A stretch of 64,000 nucleotides of DNA, taken from contig CAJNOI010000084.1 of NCBI GenBank assembly GCA_905250115.1, positions 110,870-174,869 of the forward strand. The letters run 5' to 3'. This document shows positions 11,423 to 23,400 of the stretch, one piece after another. Every line of letters starts with the position of its first letter. Position 1 is the stretch's first letter. The position numbers and the translations under genes were made by a program. This DNA is from Adineta steineri (taxonomy: Eukaryota > Rotifera > Eurotatoria > Adinetida > Adinetidae). The notes below the pieces were generated by a model. It ran no database searches. It had not been told where the DNA came from and saw nothing but the letters and a program-made list of their open reading frames with translations.

Positions 11423-14400
11423 ATGATATTATTTAACATGTTCAATATTTGGTTATTATGGCTGTTTATTGGTCAAACATCAGGTATGCATTTTGTTAAA
11501 ATAAGATATCTAACTTCATGCAACAATTTTTCTTTTAAAATAAAAATATCTATGAGATAATTCTGAATAAACTGATTGAATGTAGAATGTCTATCGTTAG
11601 GTTTATAATGATTTTTAATATTTACTGTAGGCATTGCATACAATCTACCGAAATTTTGTGCAAATGCAACATGGAATCCTGTAGCTATAACTTTTGCTAC
11701 TAGTGCTATAGTTGGTACAAATCCTTATGGACTTTTTGTCGATACAAATAATACGGTTTATGTAGCTGATAGAGCAAACAGTCGTGTGCAAATTTGGTTT
11801 AACAATAGTGCAACACCGACCAGTACTATCTCGGGTGGTTTAAACACACCCTATAACCTTTTCGTCTCAGATAATGGTGATATTTATGTTGATAATGGTT
11901 ATGCAAATAATCGAGTGGATAAATGGGCATTTAATTCGAATAGTAGTGTTCCAACAATGTATAATTGTGGACCATGTTTTAGTCTTTTTATTGATATCAA
12001 TAATATGCTTTACTGCTCACTGTACAATGCTAATAAAGTTATCGCAAAATCATTGAATACAAATTTAAATATCTGGAATACTGTCGCTGGAACAGGAACT
12101 GCTGGAGCAACAGCGACTACACTTAATTTACCATGTGATATCTTTGTCGATAATAATTTAAATTTGTACGTGGCTGACACTGCTAACAATCGGATTCAGA
12201 AATTTGCATCAGGACAATTAAATGGAACAACAGTACCAACAGGAACTATCACACTTAGTCATCCAACTGGAGTTATTCTTGATGCTGATGGATATCTCTT
12301 TATTGTTGATCAAAGTAACAATCGTCTTATCGGTTCAGGGCCGTATGGATATCGATGTATAGCAGCATGTTCAGGAACTTATGGCTCATCATCTACTCAA
12401 TTATGGGTTTCATATTCACTTCGTTTTGATAGTTATGGAAATATATTTGTTAGTGATCTATATAACAATCGAATTCAAAAATTTTTCTTGGTGACAAATG
12501 GATGTAGTAAGTGAAAATAAATCGTATTTATTTTATTAATTAAAATTATATCTTTTTTTTTAATAGATGTAACAACATCAACGACAACAATGGCTAGTGG
12601 TATTTTCTTATTAGTTTTTGTTTTAATGAGAATTTAGATTTGTTTTTTTTTATAGTAACATCAATGAATAGTACGCAATCAGTTCCTTTATTAACATCTA
12701 CGTATGGAACAAATTCTACCATTGTATCTTCTTCGACGAGTATGTTGTTTATTAAATATTTTTCGGAAATTTTATTCAGATTTTTTCATATTATTCATAT
12801 GAAATTTAGTTAGTTTAACATACTTTTCAGTGTACTGTTCGTTAAGTATGCAAATCTAGGTATAGAAAGTAAGAACAATATTAGTCGATAGCACCTGGTT
12901 AGTTTAGTAGAAATGAAAGGAACAGATAAAACATTGCCACGACGCTTCGAGCGAGTTTGACTTGATAAAAGAAATACTCACAATTCTCAGTACAGTTTTC
13001 CAATAAAATCTATCGCTTATATAAGTATCATAGAAAGAATTCTTACTAAATATATCTTTTCAGGTCTTTCATACAACCTCCCGAAATTCAGTGCTTATGC
13101 TACTTGGAGTTCTAATGGAATAACTCTTTTCAACAGTGCTACCATTGGAACATATCCATATGGTTTATTCGTTGATACTAACAATACTCTTTATGTATGT
13201 GAATATTCTCAAAATATAATTCAAGTGTCGCTTGAAAATAGTACCACACCTATAAGGTATATTAGTGGTGGTTTGTCCAGACCCTATACTACATTCGTGA
13301 CACTTAACGGTGATGTTTATATTGATAATGGTTATGCATATAATCAAGTCGATAAATGGACATTAAATTCAACAACTAATGTTTTAGCAATGAATGTCAA
13401 AGGCACATGTTGTGGTCTTTTTATTGATATTTATAATACTATTTATTGTTCACAATGTACAATTCATCAAGTTGTTACAAAATCACTAAATAGTATTTCA
13501 AATATGTGGATAGTTGTTGCTGGTACAGATTGTTCAGGATCAACATCAAGTACACTTAATAATCCTCGTGGTATATTTGTCGATACAAATTTAAATTTAT
13601 ATATTGCTGATTATACTAATAATCGAATACAATTATTTATATCAAATCAATTAAATGCTATTACAGTAGCTGGTTCTGGAGCATCATCCACTATTACTCT
13701 TTCTAATCCTAGTGGAGTTGTTCTTGATGCTGATGGTTATCTATTTATTACGGATAGTTCCAATCAACGTATTATTGGTTCAGGTCCAAATGGATATCGT
13801 TGTCTAGTAGGATGTTCACAAGTTGCTGGTTCGGCATCTAATCAATTGAATAATCCACTAACGTTAAGTTTTGATAGTCATGGAAATATATTTGTTACTG
13901 ATACAAATAATCATAGAATTCAAAAATTTTATTTAACAACCAATAATTATAGTAAGTAAAATAGAATCTTTTTCTTAAAGTTTGATAACTACGATAAAAT
14001 CTAATCGAAATGATTTATTTGAACTAACCAATCTTAGTTTCATTTTTGTGTAAGACACAATAGTGGAATTGATTCTGATTATATTAAACTATCGAACTCT
14101 CTTAAGATCTTTATAAGATCGACCATACGATTAATATTGTTTAGGAAAGATTTCATTTAATAAGATGTTGGAACAATAATACGAATGATTTTTAATTTAT
14201 CTTTATTTTTAGATGCAACTGTTAATCAACCAAATTTATGTCCATCTACAACTTGGTATACAGATGCGATTACATTTGCTAATAGTAGTACGGCTGGAAC
14301 AAGTGTATTTGGTGTTTTTGTTAGTATTAATAATACTGTCTATGTAGCTAATCAACAAACTAATAAGATTGTAGTATGGTACGAAGGAAGTATTAATCCA

Positions 14401-17400
14401 AATAAAATTCTTTCTGGTAGTCTAAGTTCACCGTTTGATCTTTTCGTTACTCCTTCAGGTGATATATATGTTGATAATGGTGTAAGTAATGGGCGAGTTG
14501 ATAAATTTTCATTTAACTCAAATATAAGTACTTCTGTAATGTCAGTTCCTTATGCATGTTACGGTATTTTTGTTGATATTAGTAATACTCTTTATTGTTC
14601 AACATTTACTTCTCATCAAGTTGTTAAGAAATGGTTAAATGATAATGTACTTACATCAACTATTGTAGCTGGTACGGGTACAGCTGGATCAACAGCAACT
14701 ACGCTTAATACGCCTGTTGGAATTTTTGTCGATACTAAAATTAATTTATATGTTGCAGATTCCCTTAACAATAGAATACAAATGTTTCCCGTTGGACAAT
14801 TAACTGGAATAACTTTAGCAGGAGCTAGTGTACCAGGAACTATTACACTTTATTATCCAAATGGTATTACATTAGATGGTAATGGATATCTTTTTATTGC
14901 CGATTGTTATAATCAACGAATAGTTGGACAAGGACCATATGGTTTTCGATGTTTGTTTGGATGTACAGCTACTGTTGGTTCTTCATCAAGTCAATTCAGT
15001 TATCCAACAACTTTAAGATTTGATAGTTATGGAAATCTATATGTTGCTGATAGAAGTAATAGTCGAGTGCAAAAATTTCTATTAGCATCAAACTCATGTA
15101 GTAAGTTAACTTTCAATTACTGTTTTCAATGATCTCAATTTATTTTATTTTAGGTATCTCTTATAATCAACCAACATTTTGTTCTAATGCTTTATGGTAT
15201 TCTAATGCATCAACTTTTGCATCAAGTAGTACAACTGGTACATTACCTTATGGTATTTTTATTAATGGCATTAATACTGTGTATGTACCTAATCGAGTTA
15301 ATAACACCATTTTATCATGGCCTCAAGGAAGTAGTACATCAACAAGTAATAGTTATAGTAATTTAAGTAATCCATATAGTCTTTTTATGTCTATGACTGG
15401 TGATATTTATATTGATAATGGTTATTCTTATGGTCGAGTTGATAAATATATATTTAATACATCAAATCATGTTACTGTTATGAATGTGAGTGGAAGTTGT
15501 TATGGTTTATTTATTGATATTAATAATAATCTTTATTGTTCACTTAAAAATCTTCATCAAGTTGTTACACTTTTACTTAATAATGGTACAACCATTCCGA
15601 CAATTGCAGCCGGTAATGGCTCTGCTGGATCACTATCAAATATGCTTAATTCTCCTCAAGGAATCTATGTCGATAGTAACTTAAATCTATATATTGCAGA
15701 CAGTGCTAATAATCGTATTCAATTTATTCAAACTGGTCAGTTAGATGGAACGACAATCGTTGGTAATGGGTCATCAGCAAACATTATACTCAACTATCCA
15801 ACTGGAATTGTCCTTGATGCTAATGGTTATCTTTTTATTGTCGATAGTTATAATCATCGTATTGTTGCTTCAAGTTCTACTGGTTTTCGATGTATAGTCG
15901 GGTGTTCGGGAGGTGGTTCATCTGCGTCGCAGTTATCACTTCCACAAAGTATGGCTTTTGATAGTTATGGAAATATATATGTTACTGATCGAAATAATAG
16001 TCGAGTGCAACAATTCGCTTTTCAAACTAGCAGTTGCAGTAAGTTATTTGTATATAATGAAACATTATAAAGTTGTAGTTGATAATTAGTTTTTTTTGCG
16101 ACTATCATTTGAAAAGTTGATAAAAATGAAATGAAATGTTGCTTGAATTATTTGATTTCATATTAATGTTTTTCGTATAACTTCCCTCTAATTTTATTAA
16201 ATAAAGTACAGCTGTTTTATATTTTAGTAATACCAACCACCACCACTACTACTACCACTACGAGCAGCAGCAGTACTACAACTAGCACTACCACCACAAC
16301 TACCACTAAGACTACAAGCAGTAGCAGCACTACAAGTAGCACTAGCACTACAACCAGTACCACAAGTAGGAGTACTACAAGCAGTAGCAGTACTACGAGC
16401 ACTACTACTACCACCACCAGTAGCACTACTACTACTACTACCAGTACCACAAGCACCACTACCACTAGCAGTACTACTACGAGCAGTAGCAGTACCACCA
16501 GCAGCACTACAACTACTACCACCGGTACTACAAGTACTACTACTACTACCACCACTAGTACTACAACGAGTAGCAGCAGTACCACAAGTAGTACTACTAC
16601 GAGTAGCAGTAGCACCTCAAGCAGCACTACTACCACGACCACCACTAGCAGTACTACTACTACCACTACTACCACAAGTACTACAACAAGTAGCAGCATT
16701 ACCACAAGTAGTACTACTACGAGCAGTAGCAGCACCACAAGTAGTAGTACTACTACTACCAGCAGTACCTCAAGTACCACTACAACCACTAGCAGCAGTA
16801 CCACAAGTAGTACCACTACGAGCAGCAGTAGCACCTCAAGTAGCACTACTACCACGACTACCACTAGCAGTACTACTACCACTACTAGTATTACTACAAG
16901 CAGTAGTAGTACCACAAGTAGCACTACTACTACCACCACCACCAAAAGTACTACAACAAGTAGCAGCAGTACCACTACGAGCAGCAGCAGCACCACAAGT
17001 AGCAGTACAACGAGTAGTAGCAGTACTTCAAGTAGTACTACTACCACTATCACCACCACCGGCAGTACTACAACGAGCAGTAGTAGTACCACCACTAGCA
17101 CCAGCAGTACTTCAACTAGCACCACTACAAGCAGCAGCAGTACTTCAAGTAGCACTACAACCACGACCACCACTAGCAGTACCACTACAAGCAGTAGCAG
17201 CACCACAAGTAGTAGTACCACAATTAGTACTACCACTACCACTAGCAGTACCTCAAGTAGCAAGGCTTCCATCACAACTTTTCAAGGATCATATATCAAT
17301 GAAAGTAATAATATGAATAATATAAAAAATAATTTATCGACTTTTTTTTTCTAAACTAGCTTGTTATTCACCGACGATTACATTGATTCCTGGACAATCA

Positions 17401-20400
17401 TCTCTATCATCTCCAATGTCGTATCGACGTAGTCAAGATTTTTCTATTAGTTCAATGATTCAATTTAATTGTGATGGTTCACTTTCAACAACTACAAAAT
17501 GGACAATAAAGAATTGTACTTCAACTAGATGTTCATTTGAAATTGTATTAAATGAAAAAGTTATGACAACATTTAGTGAACTTTATATTCCATCAAGAAC
17601 TCTTGCGTATGGTGTTTATCAACTAACATTAACTGTAACAATGATTGATTCACCGAATTTAAAAGCATCATCTTCAGCTTATGTGAGAATAACTGCAACA
17701 GGTATAACAGCAAATCTTGTTCAATTAGGAACATCTATGATAACACGAGGTGATCAACAAGATCTTTTACTTGATCCTGGAACATTTTCGGTTGATCCTG
17801 ACGAAGATATATTTGATGCAACTGTAAGTAATATAACTGTAGATCAATACTTGAATAAATGTTCTTTTATTTTTAAACAATAGAAATGGAAATATACTTA
17901 TTATTGTCGAATTTATGATTTATATAATTTTCCAAATATACAAGGCATATTATTATCAATTGATGATTCAAGAATTGATCCTTATAATCCATCATGTTTG
18001 TTCAATCGATCAGGTAATATTAATTGTTGATAGTTTTATATGTCGAAATAAAAGAACTCATAATTAAATAGGATTGGTATTCGGAAATTTAACTTTATCA
18101 CCTAATTCATCTCTAACAGTTCTCGGTGGTTCACTTCAATTAAACCAAATGTATCAATTTATGGTCTATATGGAAAATCGTAAGAATTCTTCTATTCAAG
18201 CAACAGGTTATGTACTTGTTACAGTTGCAATTACTCATCCACAACTGATTGCTGTTGGGTAAATTCTCCCCAAGTTTTTAATCGAATTATCTTAGTGAAA
18301 AATATTTGTTTTAGTTGTGTAATATCATCAATGTGTGTTCCAAATCTTGAATTTCAACTTCTCAATCCAACAACACAAGTCGCTCTATTTACTCTTTGTA
18401 TTGGAACTTGTACGAATCTTGAAAGTATTAAATGGAATATTTATCAAGGATCAGACAATTCGATATCTTCAAATTCTACTCAATGGACTTTATTTAATAA
18501 TACGATTTTATATGAAAATATTTGGTTTTTTGGTAAAAACCTTCTTTCAATCATCAGATATCTATATTTATTGATTATTTTAGGTACAAATACAAGTAAT
18601 TTCACAGCAACAGATTTATTATTTCTTAATAATCTTCAAATAAGTCTTTGGCGTTTTGAAGTTGTTTATACATTTCTATCCGCAATAAGTACAAGTGCAT
18701 TGAATTTTATTATTAATCAACCACCTGCAAATGGTTCGTGTTCAATTAATCCTCTTAATGGTACTATAACTACTTTATTCACTATTGAGTGTTCAAACTG
18801 GTATGATGTAGATGGAATACGAGATTATTCATTATATGGTATGTTTAGTTTTCATTATGAACTGATTTTTTCTCAATGATAGTGACATATTCAACTCTTG
18901 ATTACGTCTCAGTGTTGATCTCAACAAGAAAAGTTTAGTTTTTCATGTAGAGGAATAAAAAAACAGTATATTTAGCAAATGGTCTTTTCTAGACATATCT
19001 CTATGAATATAAATCTATCATTGGAAGAGAAAAACGGTTTATTTACTCGAGTCATAATAAAAATATTTAATATTTCGTTTGGTTACCTAACTTTTGCACA
19101 TTCTGCCGTTTTAGCGTGGACAACAGACATATCACAACGAACAATAATTGCATTTTCACCAGAAGACAGTTTTCAAGTTCAATTACCAGCTGGTGATAAT
19201 GAAACTTCATTACTCAATCTTGTTGTTTATGTTCGAGATCCTGTGGGTTCTGTTACACAAGTGAATATATCTTCTGTTAATGTTATTGCAGATTTGGCAA
19301 TAATTAATGATTTAATTGATAAAATAACAAATTTATCGAGTACAATAACAAATAATCCAATTGTTCAATTACTTTCAAGTGGAAATCAAAATGTTGTTGG
19401 ACAAATACTCATTTCATTATCACAAGGATTCAATCAAATGAATAGTGAAAATTTAGATAAAGCTATATCAAGTAATTATTGACATTTAGTTTACGATAGA
19501 TAATAAAAATAATCTTTCTTAGATGGAATACCAGCTGCAACTATTTTAGTATCATCATTAGGAAGTCAAAGTTTACAACAAGTAATTGAGTTTAATACGT
19601 TTTATTTTATTTTATTTTTATTTAAAATAGATTTCAATACCATTAAATGAATCAGCTTTGATTAATTATAATATACAATTAAATTCTCTAGCAAGTGTTA
19701 AAGATTATCTAGTAACATTTATAACTAATCTTCCCATAACAACATCAAATAGTATTATATTACAATCATCATCATTAGTTCAATTAACTCAAGCAACAAA
19801 TCAATTAACACGAAATACTTTAGTAAAATTAAAAATAATATATTGTATTGAAGATTTTTATATTTTTGAATAACTGTAGATGCTTGTATCAAATCGATGT
19901 TATGAATTATCTGCTGCTCTATATGCAATGTTTGAAAAAATCTCATATGAAGATGCTCAATCAGCATCAAATCAACTTTTTCAATGTGCTTCAAATATTT
20001 TAAATGTAAAATTTATAAAATTAGTATTCTTATCTCTCTATCAAACTCTTGAGGCTGTGGGTGTAGATGATAATACGAGATAATATCAACACCCATACCC
20101 ACACCCTTCAATGATTTTGACATAAAAAGAATTTTTTTTTCTTCAATTATCGATCTTGATAATTTTAGGGTGTGAATGGACCATTACAAGGACGAACAGA
20201 TGTGCTTGATTTGGATTATTCTCGTGCAAATACCATGCCTACTGATTATGATACTGATCTTGAATCTGCATGGTCAAATACAAGTAACAGTTCTGGATGA
20301 ATGATTTATTTCTAGTTTTTTTTTTATTTCTAAAAGATTTATTTGGTGGTGGTGATGAGACATCAATTGAAAAAAATCGAAATCTTTATCATCAAAAACA

Positions 20401-23400
20401 ATTAGCAAATCAAATCAATAGTCAAGTAGCACAAATCATATCACTATTAACTTCTTCATTATGTATTCATTTAAATATTGGTCAAAGTTCACTAATGAAT
20501 ACATCTCAATCATTTGTATCATTAGAAACTATATCAATTGCATCACTTAAAGATAGACTAGTGAAACAAGTTGAAAATACTCAATTTAATATTCCATCAG
20601 ATTTTAGTTTAAATACAACGTCTAATTCTTCAATTTCACTTCGAGTAATTTTCTACAATTTGAATCATTTTTTATTTAGTTATTTTTTGTTTTATTTAGT
20701 CAAGAGTAGATACACTGGCGTCATTTGGAAATTTTCAAAATACAAATCTTTCAAGATCAATTTCACTTTCAATGATTGATCAAAATGGAAACGAAGTTTC
20801 GTTTCAAGCCCATCAAAATAATCCAATCCAATTGATTATTCCTCGTGATCCAAATCTAATAATTCCATCAATGTATTTACAAAATGTTACATCAATTAAT
20901 TCAACTATTAATAATTTATTATTTAATTATCATTATATTAATATAACAAGTTCACTTCCGATTTCAGTTCATTTTGAAATCCGTTCTTTGAATAAAAGTC
21001 TTGCTTATTTATTTATTTATAAATTTGATCAAACACCACAATTAAATAGTTCAATTAATCTTATTGATGGATGGACACTTTTTTGTCCTTTCAGTAGGTT
21101 TTCTTTTCTTGAACATTCATATAGATTTGTTTTTTTTTGTAATTATAGATTTAACCAATGATGATATATATCGATATTTTATTGATAATCAACAAACACC
21201 TGGTCATCAATCATTAATATTTGGAATAAGAGAATTAAATTCAACAGAAATGAATAATTATTGTTTAAATAACTCTTCAATAAATACGTCTTTACCAATT
21301 ACCGATGAACCATTCAGTTTTACATCAAATTATGAACTTCGTATATATACATCAGGTTGTTATTATCTAGATGAAAATAATAATTGGAAATCAGATGGAT
21401 TAATTGTAAGTATAAAATGGATTAGGAAAATAAAGAATATTTGATATTTATTTAATCATAGGTTGGATCATTGACAAATTTGTATGAAACTGAATGTCTT
21501 TCAACTCATTTAACAACATTTGCTGGTGGTTTTATTGTTTTACCTGCACCAATTAATTGGAGTTATGTTTTTGCCAATGCTGATTTTATGAAAAATAAAA
21601 CAGTTTATTTAACAATGATATTTACTTCAATAATTTATATTGTGTTATTGATTTATGCACGTTTTAAAGATAAGAAAGATTTTGAAAAAGTAAAACTTAA
21701 AACCTATCTTATCTATTTCATAGAGCCAAAATATGTATTTTTGTTTTAGTTGGGAGTAACACCATTAGCTGATAATAATAAATCTGATCATTATTATTAT
21801 CAAATTCTTGTTTTCACTGGTCAAAGAACAAATGCAGGAACAGATTCAAAAGTAATAGAGTACAAAGAAAATAAATATTTTAAGGAAACTTTTTTTTTCT
21901 TTCTGCAAGGTTCATTTTGTTTTATCGGGTGATAATGATCAAACACAAGTTCGATTATTTTCTGATCCTCATCGAAAGATTTTTCAACGTGGTGGAATTA
22001 ATTCTTTTATTATTGCTGTTCCAAAGTAAAACTATTATTTTTTTTAAAGATATTATAAAATATTAATATTTAGATCATTGGGATTATTAAATTATATTCG
22101 TATTTGGCATGATAATTCAGGTGAAGGTTCTTCAGCATCATGGTTTCTGAAATATATTATTGTTCGAGATTTACAAAGTTTGAATAAGTTTTATTTTATT
22201 TGTCAACAATGGTTTGCAGTTGAAAAAGATGATGGACGAGTAAGTCGTGTGATTGAAAACATACTATTTCTTATTTTTGTCTTGAATTTAGATTGAAAGA
22301 ACTTTACCGATTGCTAGTGACGCAGAAAAACAAGAATTTTCATATGTATTATCAAAAAAAGCTTATCATAGTGTGTCCGATGGTCACTTATGGTTTTCAA
22401 TATTTTCTCGTCCACCATCAAATCAATTTACACGTGTTCAACGATGTACTTGTTGTTTTGTTTTATTTTTTACTTCAATGTTAATTAATATAATGTATTA
22501 TGATTTATCAAATGAAGCAAACGCATCAAGTGAAACACATAGTGGTGCTTTATCAATTGGTCCTTTTTATATAGCACCACAACAGGTATATATTGATTTT
22601 TATAGCGAAAAAAATAGACTACATTCACATTCTTATGCCTCTAAAATTTTCAATTTCTGATTAACATAAACATCTTTTTATATTTAAGATTGGAATTGGT
22701 ATAATGGTGGAATTATTCACACTAATTCCAAGTCTCTTAATTGTTCAATTCTTTCGACGTATTCGACCCCGTCGACAAATTGCACCAATACATGAAGCAT
22801 TATATAAGATACAACCATCTCGAAAAAGGTTTGTATATATTTCTACATACATTCATCGACACTCACATTCTTAATTGTAGTAGTTCGACAAATGTCCATG
22901 CAATTAAGAAAAAACAATCTTCAATAACATTTCCTTGGTGGTGTTTATTTATTGCTTATGGTGTTTCAATGATAATTATTGCTGTTTCAATATTTTTTAT
23001 CATTATTCGAGGAATTGAATTTGGTGATGTCAAAACTCAACAATGGTTAACATCTGTTCTTACTGGATTCTTCTCATCGGTTATTTTTACTCAACCTATT
23101 AAAGTATACTTTCTATTTTCTTTTAATCTATATTTTTGAAATGTTTTCTCATTGAAGATAATATGTTTGGCTATATTCTTTATATGTTTTTGTCGAAATT
23201 CAAAAGATGACAAGGAAACAAGTGAATATATAAATGAAGATGATGAATTCAATATATCTAATGATGATGATTATCTTCATTCACTTGAGGTTTGTTATCT
23301 TTTAGAATTTCATAGAAAAATAACTTTTCCATTTATAGTATCACTCATTATTTTCTTCTCAATCTCGAAAAAGTATTAATCGTCTTAATGAAAATGAAAT

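Noticed and set aside
16217..17275. Open frame of 352 codons on the minus strand, Val/Leu-rich
   Set aside because: It is the antisense of the Thr/Ser mucin exon; its lack of stops follows from the ACN/AGY composition, and it has no signal or domain.
18880..19110. Possible gene break within the polycystin REJ region
   Set aside because: The apparent stop is intronic: donor TATG/GTATGT and acceptor TTTTAG/CGTGG restore frame (SLYG to AWTTD).
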